DNA of 39,131 bases from Phycisphaerae bacterium (GTDB lineage: Bacteria; Planctomycetota; Phycisphaerae; Phycisphaerales; UBA1924). Positions 25,450-34,075 of this stretch are shown here, in pieces (position 1 is the stretch's first letter; each line of letters starts with the position of its first letter). The position numbers and the translations under genes are program-made. Location: assembly GCA_030426605.1 (NCBI GenBank), contig JAUHXM010000020.1, forward strand, positions 1 through 39,131. The letters run 5' to 3'. The notes below the pieces were generated by a model. The model ran no database searches and had not been told where the DNA came from. It saw only the letters and a program-made list of their open reading frames with translations.

Positions 25450-26190
25450 TTACTCGAAGATTTCCTCGGCCGGCTTGCCCATGCGGATCATGAACACCCG
25501 CTCGCTCGCCGTCACGGTCACGCCCTCGCCCGAGATTTCGCGGACGGTGAAGATCCCGTTGCCGACGACGTCGCCCACGCGGCAGAGCTGACCGTTGATG
25601 GTCGCGACGGGCACGCGCCCGCCGATCATGCTCTGGAGCTTGAGGCGCGTGACCTCGGTATCGACCCGGGCGCGCATGTCGGCGGCCCGCTGGCGCATCT
25701 CTTCGAGCCGGCGCTGCTCGGCCCGCTGACGCTGCTGCTCAGAGAGCAACGCGGGATCGACCGGCTCGATCGAGCTGCTGCCCAGCGCCAGGCGCTGGGC
25801 GATCTCGAATGGCTGCGTGGGGAGCTGGTCCATCGGCACCTGAACCGGGCGGCCGGACCGTGCCAGGTCGTCCATCGCGCGGGTGAACCGGCGCTCGAAC
25901 TCGGCGTTGATGGCGCTTGGCTGATACTCGACCGCGAGCGCCTGCCCCGAGATGCCCGAGACGATGCCCACGCGGCGCATGCCGTAGACCGCGCCCGCGC
26001 TGAGCACGACGAGCACGAGCAGGATGATGGTCTGGTTGCCGAACTTGCCGTTCTTCCCGCCGAACCCGCCGGCGGGCTCGGGCCCGCTGCGGCCTTCGAG
26101 ATCGACGAAGATGTTCGACCCCTCGCCCGCGGACTGGCCGGGTGCGAGCGGGTCGGCGCCCTGATGCTGGATGATGTTGCCGCTGCTCAT
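25450..26190 (-). CDS. PilP/GspC-like inner-membrane component of the pilus platform
   Basis: 246 residues. It starts at 26190, overlapping the pilO stop by 4 bases (ATGA). A Gly/Pro-rich cytoplasmic N-terminus is followed by one membrane helix (TIILLVLVVLSAGAVYGMR, about residues 54-72), a charged coiled-coil stretch (LLSEQQRQRAEQRRLEEMRQR) and a C-terminal beta domain. That domain reads LQSMIGGRVPVATINGQLCRVGDVVGNGIFTVREIS, the pattern of the small beta domain in GspC/PilP-type proteins that contacts the secretin. Position after pilO supports a PilP-like role, but it lacks the PilP lipobox, so this is an inference. pilB follows 18 bases after its stop. Confidence 0.72.
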   Translation of the reverse strand: MSSGNIIQHQGADPLAPGQSAGEGSNIFVDLEGRSGPEPAGGFGGKNGKFGNQTIILLVLVVLSAGAVYGMRRVGIVSGISGQALAVEYQPSAINAEFERRFTRAMDDLARSGRPVQVPMDQLPTQPFEIAQRLALGSSSIEPVDPALLSEQQRQRAEQRRLEEMRQRAADMRARVDTEVTRLKLQSMIGGRVPVATINGQLCRVGDVVGNGIFTVREISGEGVTVTASERVFMIRMGKPAEEIFE

Positions 26191-26726
26191 GACGCCGCCT
26201 CCTCGTCCTCACGGAAGTAGATGCTCAGAGTGAAGTCGAAATCGATCCCGCCATCGGCGCTGTCTTCCATCTTGAGATCGACGATGCGGGTGATGCGGGG
26301 CATGCGCTCGAGGCTCTGCAGGAACGTGTAGTACCCCTCGAAGGTGCCGTTGGTCTGAAGCTCGAGCGGCTGCTCGCGGTACCGAGCCGCCGCCACGGGC
26401 TTGAGGCTCTTGAGCGACGGCGGCTCGAGCCCCGCCTCCACGGCCAGCGAGCTCACCTGACGCACGATCTGATCGACGCCCTTGCTCGTGGGCAAACGCG
26501 ACTCGATCTTCTCGATCTGCCCGGCGATCTCGGCGTTCGCGCGCTCCAGGTCGTCGTTGCGCGCCGTCTCGGCCCGCAGCTTGGCGAGAAGCTCGCGCCG
26601 GTGCGCCAGCTCCTCCCGGTCCTTCTCGATCTGGATGTTCTGCGGGCGGAACGCCACGAAGTACGCCCCGACCGGCAGCAGCACCACCGCCAGGAACATC
26701 ACGAGTTCACGTAGTCCGAATCGCAT
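26187..26726 (-). CDS. pilO: PilO-like inner-membrane alignment protein
   Basis: 179 residues. One N-terminal membrane helix (ELVMFLAVVLLPVGAYFVAF) is followed by a long coiled coil (IEKDREELAHRRELLAKLRAE to IEKIESRLP) and a ferredoxin-like domain whose core GTFEGYYTFLQSLERMPRITRI is the family hallmark ('fhdlaaFLsaIarlprI' type). PilO pairs with PilN in the periplasm to link PilM to the secretin complex. The stop overlaps the next gene by 4 bases (ATGA). The length is typical (~180-210). Confidence 0.88.
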   Translation of the reverse strand: MRFGLRELVMFLAVVLLPVGAYFVAFRPQNIQIEKDREELAHRRELLAKLRAETARNDDLERANAEIAGQIEKIESRLPTSKGVDQIVRQVSSLAVEAGLEPPSLKSLKPVAAARYREQPLELQTNGTFEGYYTFLQSLERMPRITRIVDLKMEDSADGGIDFDFTLSIYFREDEEAAS

Positions 26727-26747
26727 GGTCAGCTCCTGCCTGGTGGC

Positions 26748-27521
26748 TCACTCGGTGTCTGTCTCGGACAGCGTCACGCCGATCGCGTCCGTGTCGTCGA
26801 GCAGGGTCGTCTCCCGCGCGTCCGCGACGGTTGCGATGTCCACGACGTCGCGAAGGCCCATGACGATCCGGAACTTGCGAAGCTCCGTGTCCTCGACCGT
26901 GGTCTGGTTGATGTACTGCAGCTCGACGGACTTGAACAGCGGCGACTCCTTCAGCCCCGCGAGGTAGTCCGCCACGTCGTTGTTCAGGCCCGCGAGCCCG
27001 ACGAGCGTGATCGTGTGCTTGAACTTGGGCGGCAGGACCTTGGGCTCCTCCGCGTCCTTCTTCACCGCCTGCACGCCCCGGACCGACTGCGTCGCCCCGG
27101 CGGGCGTCTTGGGCTTGGGCGCGACGAGCACGCGCTCACCCTCGAGGTTGAACTCCGTCAGCGCCACGCCCTCGGGCATCGCCCGGGTGATCTCGGCGGT
27201 CAGCACCGAGCGGGGCACGTTGTCGATGATCGCCGACACGACCTCGGCCTGCTCGAGGATCTCGATGCGCTGGGCTTCCAACGCCCGGAGCTGCTCGATC
27301 TTGGTCGATTCCTCCTCGAACTCGACCCGCACCTGGCGGACCTCGTTGGACAGGGCGACCTTCTGGCGGTAGAGCAGCATGAACGCCGCGACCGTGCCCA
27401 CCGAGACCACACCGAAGAGCAGCAGCATGAGCACGTTCGCCCGGTGCTGCCCCTTGGACTTGACGTACTCCTCGGGCAGGAAGCTCGCGTTCTGCTGCCC
27501 CGCGTTCGGGTTCAGGTTCAT
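26748..27521 (-). CDS. pilN: PilN-like inner-membrane assembly protein
   Basis: 257 residues from the ATG at 27521 (AAGG 9 bases upstream), 14 bases after the pilM stop. The N-terminal cytoplasmic peptide begins NLNPNAGQQNASFLPEEYV, resembling the conserved PilN 'NLLP' region that docks into PilM. One membrane helix (VLMLLLFGVVSVGTVAAFMLLYRQ) and a coiled coil (VRQVRVEFEEESTKIEQLRALEAQR) lead to a periplasmic ferredoxin-like domain (LTEFNLEGERVLV; TITLVGLAGLNNDVADYLAGLKES). It has an Ala-Lys-rich insertion (VQAVKKDAEEPKVLPPK) inside the domain. The role is inferred from order and architecture. Confidence 0.86.
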   Translation of the reverse strand: MNLNPNAGQQNASFLPEEYVKSKGQHRANVLMLLLFGVVSVGTVAAFMLLYRQKVALSNEVRQVRVEFEEESTKIEQLRALEAQRIEILEQAEVVSAIIDNVPRSVLTAEITRAMPEGVALTEFNLEGERVLVAPKPKTPAGATQSVRGVQAVKKDAEEPKVLPPKFKHTITLVGLAGLNNDVADYLAGLKESPLFKSVELQYINQTTVEDTELRKFRIVMGLRDVVDIATVADARETTLLDDTDAIGVTLSETDTE

Positions 27522-27535
27522 CCGTGCGTCCCTTC

Positions 27536-28765
27536 TTACAGGTCCGTCGGGCTCAGGCACATGCCCAGCGGCACGGCCCACCCGGGTTGCGGTTCATCGA
27601 TGTGCAGCCCCGTCGAGGGCTCCTTGCCCGTCCGCGCCACACGCGCCATCGGGTCGGCGATTTCTGCGGGCAGACGCAACGCCCGGGCGATGTGCTCGCA
27701 CAACGCCAGGTGCCGCGACTCGCCCCCCACGAACACCACGCGCCGGACCGGCTCGTCCGGGAACAGCGCGCGGTGGTACCGGAGGCACATGCTGACCTCG
27801 TCGGTCAGGATCTCCGCCGGCTCGGACAGGTCGATCGCCTTCTCGACGCGCTTGAGCTGCTCGCGCGTCAGCGTCGGACCGTCGCTCGGCTTGGAATGGT
27901 CGGGCTCGGCGTCGCCCGTTACGACGTGCGCATCCACGACGGACGCCGCCCGCGGGATCAGCGAGTCGAGCTCAAGCCGGCGCTCGCCGGCCCGCGTCAG
28001 CGTGCATTTAAGCTGGTGGGCCACCGCCTCGTCGAGCTGGTACCCGCCGTAGTTGATCGTGCGTGCGAACTGGATCCGCCCCGCCTGCGCGACGGTCACC
28101 GTCGTCGTGCCGCGCCCGATGTCCAGGTAGAGCGTTGGCGGCGGCTCGCCCGGCTCGCCCGCGCTCAACGCACGCACCAGCGCCTGCGGGTCGCAGTGGA
28201 TCCCGACGGGCTCCATCTTCGCGTGCTTGATCGCGGACATCATCCGCCCAACAAGCTCACGCGCGGCGGCGAAGCAGATGACCTCCGTCTTCCCGCCCGG
28301 CAGGTCCTTCACCTCTTCGTTCCGGCACAGGAGCGACCCGGGATCGCACCCGAGCTGCTTGGCAACGGCGGCCCGCGCGATCTCGTCGCGCGACACGCCG
28401 TCCGCCTTGATCACCTGCAGGTGCTTGCAGAACATCTGCCCCGACGGGATGCCGCACACGGCACGCGTGGACTTGAACCCGCCCTTCTTGAGCACCTTGG
28501 GGAGCTCGTCGAGCTGCCAGCGCAGGCGACGCGCGGGGTCGGTCTGGAGTTCCTCGGGCACGTCGATGGACGCCGCCGCGACGAGCGCGGGCGGCTCGGC
28601 GCCCGTCACCTGCAGCACCTTGAGCGCCCCGACGCCGAAGTCGATCGCGACCGGGGGCGGGGCCGAGCGCAGGGTGGGCATGGCGCGCTTGGACGGCGCC
28701 GCCTCCGGCTTCTCCGCCGGCCGCTTCTTCTTCCCGCCGAGCTTGCCCAAGCCTTTGAAGCCCAT
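27536..28765 (-). CDS. pilM: PilM actin-like assembly ATPase
   Basis: 409 residues from the ATG at 28765 (GGAG 5 bases upstream); the in-frame start at 28807 is less likely. A basic linker precedes the actin/FtsA-like fold: VAIDFGVGALKVLQV is the first phosphate loop, LYLDIGRGTTTVTVA the second, and RRVVFVGGESRHLALCEHIAR the adenosine loop. The segment VDAHVVTGDAEPDHSKPSDG is a polar insertion. PilM sits on the cytoplasmic side of the inner membrane and binds PilN's N-terminus. It is the first gene of pilM-N-O-(P-like)-B, all closely spaced, so it probably carries the promoter. Confidence 0.92.
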   Translation of the reverse strand: MGFKGLGKLGGKKKRPAEKPEAAPSKRAMPTLRSAPPPVAIDFGVGALKVLQVTGAEPPALVAAASIDVPEELQTDPARRLRWQLDELPKVLKKGGFKSTRAVCGIPSGQMFCKHLQVIKADGVSRDEIARAAVAKQLGCDPGSLLCRNEEVKDLPGGKTEVICFAAARELVGRMMSAIKHAKMEPVGIHCDPQALVRALSAGEPGEPPPTLYLDIGRGTTTVTVAQAGRIQFARTINYGGYQLDEAVAHQLKCTLTRAGERRLELDSLIPRAASVVDAHVVTGDAEPDHSKPSDGPTLTREQLKRVEKAIDLSEPAEILTDEVSMCLRYHRALFPDEPVRRVVFVGGESRHLALCEHIARALRLPAEIADPMARVARTGKEPSTGLHIDEPQPGWAVPLGMCLSPTDL

Positions 28766-28948
28766 CCGCTCTCCGTCCACGCCACGCCCTGCGCCTACCA
28801 CGCGCAAGGCATCACGGCACGGTCCGAGGATCGGCCCAAAACGCCCGCCCCTTCACGCATCACCCGCACGCCCGGTCCGATCGCCCCGATCCGTCGCGCA
28901 GAGACGGCGCACGCGGCACCACCGGAAGTCGGGGACCCACCCCCTCGC

Positions 28949-29629
28949 TTATCGAGTGCGTCCGAGAACCTCGGTCAGACGCGCCAACGCCCCGTCGAGG
29001 TCCCACGCCTGAGACGCCCGGTCCCCGGTGAAGTTCGACACGGTGCGCACCTCCGCGAACGCCGCGCCCGTCCCCAGGCGAGCCAACGCGTGGGCGATCG
29101 CGGCACCCTCCATCGCCTCGGCGATTGCGCCGGTGCGCTCGGCCACCGCCGCCGCCGCCGCGTCGGTCCCCGAGCACGTCGAGACCGTCGCGATCGGGCC
29201 CGCCGCGTCCGCCCGGGGGCGCCACGCGTCGAGCAACGCCGCATCCGCTTTGAAAAGACCGTCCGAACCCTCGAGCACCGGGAAGCCCATCGACGCGAGC
29301 GTCCGGAACCCGGTCGGCTCGGCGATCCCCTCGTCGGCGTACACGCTCGACGTCCCCACCACGCACGAACGCACGGGCAGATCATCGCGCAGCGACCCGC
29401 AGACCCCGACGTTCAGCACCGCCCGGTGCCGACGCGGATCGACGCAACGCACGATCGCGCCCGCGGCGTTCGCCTTGCCGACGCCCGTGATGAGCAGCTC
29501 GCGTCGGCCGCCGATCGGCACCGCCTGCCACGGGCTCGGCGGCGCGTCATCGCACCCGAACGCGTCGAGCACCGCCCGGGCCTCGCGCTCGACCGCCACC
29601 GCGTACAGGATGCCGCACTCGTCGGGCAC
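28949..29629 (-). CDS. mqnB: Futalosine hydrolase (MqnB-like), menaquinone synthesis
   Basis: 226 residues from the GTG at 29629; a TTG 6 bases earlier is possible and neither has a strong ribosome site. It is a nucleoside phosphorylase-fold enzyme that removes hypoxanthine from futalosine in the alternative menaquinone pathway. Visible motifs are LLITGVGKANAAGAIVR (substrate loop), VLNVGVCGSL, EAMEGAAIAHAL (the MEGAA motif of this hydrolase group) and VRTVSNFTGDRASQAWDL, which fits MqnB's 'ISNxxGxRD...W' ending better than MTA/SAH nucleosidase (which ends RxISDxA). A generic MTA/SAH nucleosidase remains the alternative. It follows the HD-GYP-like gene by 22 bases. Confidence 0.82.
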   Translation of the reverse strand: MPDECGILYAVAVEREARAVLDAFGCDDAPPSPWQAVPIGGRRELLITGVGKANAAGAIVRCVDPRRHRAVLNVGVCGSLRDDLPVRSCVVGTSSVYADEGIAEPTGFRTLASMGFPVLEGSDGLFKADAALLDAWRPRADAAGPIATVSTCSGTDAAAAAVAERTGAIAEAMEGAAIAHALARLGTGAAFAEVRTVSNFTGDRASQAWDLDGALARLTEVLGRTR

Positions 29630-29651
29630 GCTCAAGCCTACGCGGCGTCGC

Positions 29652-30911
29652 TCACGCGGCCTTCGCCTCGTCGTCCAGCGGCACCTCGTCGGGCACACCG
29701 ATCTCCGTCAGGTCGTAGTTGTCGCTGCTCACGTCGTGCCCGTCGCACTCGACGATCGTCAGATCCTCGATCTCCGAGAGCCTGAAGTACTCGGGCTTGC
29801 CGTCGGGATCATCACGCAGCACGTCCTCGATCGCGCCCTCGCAGATCCGCACCACCTTCGGGCGGCACGGGTGCGCGGGGTCCCACGCCGCGACCACGGC
29901 CCGCGTCCCGTCGCTCAGCCGCACGATCGTCCCGGGCGGGTACGCCGGGCAGACGTTCAGCAGCCCCCACAGCACCACGGGGTCGAGCTTGCACGCGACG
30001 TCTTCGCGCTGCAGGATCCGCAGGGCCCGCACGGCGGGACGAGCTTCCAGCTCGTAGTCCTCACTCCCCGGGTCGCTCGCCGGATGGACGAGCCGGTCGA
30101 ACATGTCCGCCGCCGCGATGATGCGCGCGAACACATGGATCCCGCTGCCCGAGGGCGCCACCGGCGCGTAGCCGTCCACCCTCGACCGAGGGAACCCGGT
30201 GCCGTCAAACCGCTGGTGGTGGTGCAGCACCGCGGCGGACACCGTCGGGTCCACGCGCCCCTGGAGCATCTTGTACCCGATCTGCACGTGCTCCTGCCAG
30301 CGCTCGTCCTCCTCGTCGCGCGTCGTGTTCCACCGGTGCAGCGTACCCTCGTCGAGGCGCATCATGCCGATGTCGTGCAGCATCGCCGCCATCCCGAGGC
30401 TCGTGACGTCCTTCGCCTGGGCCGCCTGCTTCTTCGGGCGCTCGCGCAGCAGGTAGAAATCGATCCGCAGCCCGATCAGCGTCGCGAGCACCGCGACGTC
30501 CGTCGCATGACGCAGCGCCGGGGCGCCGACGCACGCGAGCTCACTCACGAACATCGCCGCCCGCTCCTGCTCCGTCAGGCGGGTGATGAGCGAAGTGATC
30601 ACCGCCCGGAACGTGCCGAAATCCAGCTCGGGGTCGAAACGCCGGGTCGCCGCGTCGAACGCGTTCGCGATCGCACCGGTGACTTCCGCCCGCGCCGCCT
30701 CCACCCGCGGCGAGCGCATGCGCTCGATCTCCGCCAGCTTCGGGCAGCGGATGTACAGCTCGGGCACACGCAGCTCTTTGAGACGCTGCAACGCGACGGA
30801 CTCGAGCGGCAACCCCGCGCGGATCAGGACCGTCCCGGGCCTCGCGGGGTGATAGACGGGCAGCGCCAGACGCATCCCAGCCCTCGCCTCGTTGGTGCGA
30901 ACGCGCAGCAT
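29652..30911 (-). CDS. HD-GYP-like phosphodiesterase domain protein
   Basis: 419 residues from the ATG at 30911 (no clear ribosome site). The catalytic core runs over about residues 130-300. It has His in LRHATDVAVLATLIG, the His-Asp pair in AAMLHDIGMM, EHVQIGYKML, then VLHHHQRFDGTGFPR (the usual HHExxDGxGYP with Phe for Tyr and His for Glu), and a later Asp in AAADMFDRLV. HD-GYP proteins hydrolyse cyclic di-GMP, so that is the likely role. The N-terminal ~120 residues (MLRVRTNEARAGMRLALPVYHPARPGTVL) resemble the DUF3391-like leader of such proteins, and the C-terminal ~100 residues form an extra domain of unknown function. The metal ligands look complete, so activity is plausible but unproven. 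Confidence 0.86.
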   Translation of the reverse strand: MLRVRTNEARAGMRLALPVYHPARPGTVLIRAGLPLESVALQRLKELRVPELYIRCPKLAEIERMRSPRVEAARAEVTGAIANAFDAATRRFDPELDFGTFRAVITSLITRLTEQERAAMFVSELACVGAPALRHATDVAVLATLIGLRIDFYLLRERPKKQAAQAKDVTSLGMAAMLHDIGMMRLDEGTLHRWNTTRDEEDERWQEHVQIGYKMLQGRVDPTVSAAVLHHHQRFDGTGFPRSRVDGYAPVAPSGSGIHVFARIIAAADMFDRLVHPASDPGSEDYELEARPAVRALRILQREDVACKLDPVVLWGLLNVCPAYPPGTIVRLSDGTRAVVAAWDPAHPCRPKVVRICEGAIEDVLRDDPDGKPEYFRLSEIEDLTIVECDGHDVSSDNYDLTEIGVPDEVPLDDEAKAA

Positions 30912-30966
30912 CGGTCCGATTCATCGGATACCCATCCGGACGCATCCACAACCGTCGAGGGTTCGC

Positions 30967-31944
30967 TCACCCAGACAGCCGGTACGTCAGGATCACGTAG
31001 ACCAGATACCCCAGAACCATCAGCGCGCCCTGCACGCGCCCGATATCCCGCCCCCCCCCGCGCAGTTTCGCAAGGACCGGATAACACAGCACGCACGTCC
31101 CGCCGACGACCCACACGTGCCACATGTCGGGCGACGCCAGCGGCTCGACCGTCGCCGTGATGCCCATGACACACAGCAGGTTGAAAACGTTAGACCCGAC
31201 GATGTTCCCCACCGCGATGTCCTGCTCGCGCCCAAGGACGGCACGGAGCGACGCCGCGAGCTCGGGCAGCGATGTCCCGAACGCGACGACGGTGAGCCCG
31301 ACGACCGCCGTCGAGACGCCGAGAAGCTCCGTCGCGATGTAGCTCGCGCCATAGATCAGCAGCCACGCGCCGCCCGCCAGCCCGGCGAGCCCCGCGAAGA
31401 TGAGCACGGCGTCGCGCCACGCTGGCGCGTCGGCGTCCTCCGCCGCCTCGGCTTCACCCTCCTGGCTGATCTCCTTGACCAACTCGGGGTCGGACTTGCC
31501 GACCTTGTAGGCGAAGACGACGTACGCGATCAGCCCCGCCGCGAGCAGCGCGCCCTCGAGACGCGTCACGAGCCCGTCCATAAGCGTGAGCCCGGCGAGG
31601 ATCGTGATGCCGATCATCACGGGCAGCTCGAGCCGCATCACCGCCCGCTCGACGGTCACGGGCATGATGATCGCCGTCGCGCCAAGGATCAGACAGACGT
31701 TCGCGATGTTGGAACCCAGCACGTTCCCCACCGCCAAGTCGCCGATGCCCGTCGTCGCCGCACGCAGCGACGCGAACAGCTCCGGCGTGCTCGTTCCGAA
31801 CGCGACCACGGTCACGCCGATCGCGAACGCGGACATCCCCAGACGCGACGCGAGCCGCGCAGCACCCTTCACGAGCCAGTCCGACCCGAACACCAGCAGC
31901 ACCAGCCCCACGACGAACGCACCGACCGCCAGCAGCGTGTTCAA
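30967..31944 (-). CDS. CaCA-family calcium/sodium antiporter (YrbG type)
   Basis: 325 residues from a TTG (31944) that overlaps the stop of the upstream gene by 4 bases (TTGA), with GGGAG 5 bases before it. It has about ten membrane helices and the two alpha-repeats of the family: GTSTPELFASL...GDLAVGNVLGSNIANVCLILG in the first half and AFGTSLPELAASL...DIAVGNIVGSNVFNLLCVMG in the second. The acidic loop between them (EISQEGEAEAAEDADAP) is short. The reaction is Ca2+ (or Na+) exchange across the inner membrane. A run of nine G on the coding strand at 31051-31059 lies in the last loop, before the final helix. Its role with the AsmA-like operon is unknown. Confidence 0.92.
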   Translation of the reverse strand: MNTLLAVGAFVVGLVLLVFGSDWLVKGAARLASRLGMSAFAIGVTVVAFGTSTPELFASLRAATTGIGDLAVGNVLGSNIANVCLILGATAIIMPVTVERAVMRLELPVMIGITILAGLTLMDGLVTRLEGALLAAGLIAYVVFAYKVGKSDPELVKEISQEGEAEAAEDADAPAWRDAVLIFAGLAGLAGGAWLLIYGASYIATELLGVSTAVVGLTVVAFGTSLPELAASLRAVLGREQDIAVGNIVGSNVFNLLCVMGITATVEPLASPDMWHVWVVGGTCVLCYPVLAKLRGGGRDIGRVQGALMVLGYLVYVILTYRLSG

Positions 31945-32873
31945 GGCGTCTCCCCCCCCGGCACCCGCGGCCGCACCACCACCAGCACCCGCGCGGGCTC
32001 ACGCACCCGCACCGTGCCCTCTTCCTCCACCACATCGCCCGGGTCGATCAGCATCGATTCGCCCACGACCCGCACCGTGGGCGTCTCGGGCCCCGGCGCG
32101 GCCTCGATGGGCTCGGGCTCGCCCGCGTCCGTCCAGTCCTCGTCGGCTGAAGCGCCCGCGATGATGTACGCGTCGTCGCCGCGCGCACGAACCGTCAGCG
32201 CGAGCTCGGCGAACACCGGCCCGGCCTCCGCCTCGCCCGCCGAGACGCCGGGCGCCCCGATCGCCGAGAGCGTCCGCGTCGAACGCGGACGCTCACGCTG
32301 GGGCACGAACTCCAGCCGCATCGTCGTCTCGATCCCGCCGTCCCCGATCCACGGCTCGAACCACGCCCGCGCGAGCAGCCGCGTCCGCCCGGGCCCCACG
32401 CGCGCCGCGCGCTCGCCCGTGCCCACGACCTCGTCCTCCTCCCACGGGCCCGCGACGATCGGCGACCAGTTGGGCACCTCGGTCCACTGCCGCTCGTCCC
32501 CGACACCCGCAGACTCGAACGCGTCGAGCACGCCGTCAACCGCATCGGCGGGCACCGAGATCACGCGCAGCCCCGCGAGCCGCCACTTGTACAGCAACGC
32601 CGGGTCCGCCGGCACCGGGCGCGTCTCGTACGCCCCCAGCACCGACGCCACCGTCGGCGACGCGTCGCGCACCGGCACGAGCTCGATCCGCACGCCCGGC
32701 TGAGCCGCGTCCAGGAACGACTTGTCCGCCAGCTGCTCCGCCCGCTCACGCTCGAGCCGACGCTGCTCGCGACGCTCGCGCCAGCGCTCGCACCCCGATG
32801 ACACGGCGACCCCGACCGCGCACGCGCCGACCAGCGCCGCCCGCGTCAGGCTGGCCCGACACCCAGGGATCAC
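31941..32873 (-). CDS. Putative lipoprotein of unknown function
   Basis: 310 residues from a GTG (32873) overlapping the LOG gene stop by 4 bases (GTGA). The N-terminus (IPGCRASLTRAALVGACAVGVAVSSGC) ends in a lipobox-like SSGC, so a lipid anchor is predicted; a plain signal peptide is the alternative. A short Arg/Glu-rich helix (RWRERREQRRLERERAEQ) follows. The rest is mixed alpha/beta with repeated segments such as VPNWSPIVAGPWEE and ARAWFEPWIGDGG; no domain is recognised. The C-terminal end crosses a run of eight G (31952-31959), which also contains the ribosome site of the next gene. It is the third gene of the AsmA operon. Confidence 0.75.
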   Translation of the reverse strand: MIPGCRASLTRAALVGACAVGVAVSSGCERWRERREQRRLERERAEQLADKSFLDAAQPGVRIELVPVRDASPTVASVLGAYETRPVPADPALLYKWRLAGLRVISVPADAVDGVLDAFESAGVGDERQWTEVPNWSPIVAGPWEEDEVVGTGERAARVGPGRTRLLARAWFEPWIGDGGIETTMRLEFVPQRERPRSTRTLSAIGAPGVSAGEAEAGPVFAELALTVRARGDDAYIIAGASADEDWTDAGEPEPIEAAPGPETPTVRVVGESMLIDPGDVVEEEGTVRVREPARVLVVVRPRVPGGETP

Positions 32874-34075
32874 GCGCCCTCGGGCCCCGAGCCAAGCTCG
32901 TTGATCCGGTCGATCAGCTTCCGCACCACCGCGAAGTGGTACCGCGTGTGCGTGAAGCACACCCGCGGCAGGTCCAGGTGGTCGTCCTCGACCGAGTACG
33001 CCCCGCGCTGCGTGATCGAGCCCTTCTTCACCAGCGACGCGAACTCGTCGTTGAGCGTCGCCAGAGCCGCCTCGCTCAGCGGGCGCTTCACGCGGATCAC
33101 CAGGTCGTCGCGCACGTAGCGCGAGCTGTGGTACACGCGATAGAAGTCGGTGATGTGGTCCGCCGCGTCCTCGGCGTTCTTCGCGAGGTAATACAGCCCC
33201 GGGTCCTCAGGGCTGATCCATCCGCGGTCGAGCAGCTGCTCGCGCGTGAAACGATCCCAGTTCTCCCAGTACCCGCGCTCGCGGTGCTCGCCCTCGACGA
33301 GGACGATCGGGATCATGCTCGCCTTGCCCGTCTGCACGAGCGTCAGCGTCTCGTACGCCTCGTCGAGCGTCCCGAATCCGCCCGGGAAACAGACGACCGC
33401 CTCGGCCTGGCTCAGGAACATGAGCTTGCGCGTGAAGAAGTAGCGGAAATGGATCAGCTTGTCGTCGCCCGCGATCACGTCGTTCGCGGTGGTCTCGAAG
33501 GGGAGACGGATCGCCACGCCGAACGAGCCCTCGCGCCCCGGGCCCTCGTGCCCGGCCTTCATGATGCCGTCGCCCGCGCCGGTGATGGACATCCACCCGC
33601 GGGCCGCCATCTCGCGCGAGAAATCGACCGCCGCGAGGTAATCCGGGTGATCCTCGGGCGTGCGCGCACTCCCGAAGATCGTGACCTTGTGCTGCGTGGG
33701 GTACTGCCCGAAGACGCGGTAGGCGTATCGCATTTCCTTGACCGCCGCCGCCATGAGCTTCAGCTCGCCCGTGCCGCGACCGTCGGGGATGAGCTTCAAC
33801 GCGGCCGTCATAAGCTCGCGCACGAGCTTCGCGTCGTAGTCGTCCGCGCCGGGCGCGACCATGTCGATGAGATCGACGATGGTGTCCTGCACCTCGCCGT
33901 CGTCGGCGCGGCGTTGCTCGGCCGCCTCGGGGGGCGCGGCGGACTCCGTCTTGGGGTGCGTCGTCGCGGGCGGGTCGAGCTCCACCCGGTTCGGTTCAGG
34001 CCGGTTCGGTTCGGCTTTGTCGTTGTGCTTGGGCATGTCGCCTCGCGTCGGACCCGCGATGCCCGCGGGCGTCAT
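32870..34075 (-). CDS. LOG-family (TIGR00730-like) nucleotide-binding protein with extra C-terminal domain
   Basis: 401 residues from the ATG at 34075, which overlaps the AsmA stop (ATGA); the ATG at 34036 is preceded by GAGG at 4 bases and is an equally good choice. The central ~200 residues form a Rossmann fold with the LOG/lysine-decarboxylase-like signature CFPGGFGTLDEA (PGGxGTxxE) and FTRKLMFLSQAEAVVC. LOG enzymes hydrolyse the ribose-phosphate bond of nucleotides, such as cytokinin riboside 5'-monophosphates. The substrate here is unknown. The ~70-residue N-terminal extension is Pro/Glu/Asp-rich and disordered. The C-terminal ~110 residues (FYRVYHSSRYVRDDLVIRVKRPL onward) extend beyond the usual LOG length of ~180-220, so a two-domain form is likely. 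Confidence 0.85.
   Translation of the reverse strand: MTPAGIAGPTRGDMPKHNDKAEPNRPEPNRVELDPPATTHPKTESAAPPEAAEQRRADDGEVQDTIVDLIDMVAPGADDYDAKLVRELMTAALKLIPDGRGTGELKLMAAAVKEMRYAYRVFGQYPTQHKVTIFGSARTPEDHPDYLAAVDFSREMAARGWMSITGAGDGIMKAGHEGPGREGSFGVAIRLPFETTANDVIAGDDKLIHFRYFFTRKLMFLSQAEAVVCFPGGFGTLDEAYETLTLVQTGKASMIPIVLVEGEHRERGYWENWDRFTREQLLDRGWISPEDPGLYYLAKNAEDAADHITDFYRVYHSSRYVRDDLVIRVKRPLSEAALATLNDEFASLVKKGSITQRGAYSVEDDHLDLPRVCFTHTRYHFAVVRKLIDRINELGSGPEGA

Noticed and set aside
27524-29785. 753-residue plus-strand open frame opposite pilM and mqnB
   Set aside because: Composition is Arg/His/Pro-rich and it lies antisense to the pilM motifs. Shadow.
29028-31160. 710-residue plus-strand open frame
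   Set aside because: It spans the antisense of mqnB, the HD-GYP gene and part of the antiporter, crossing three real genes. No domain is visible.
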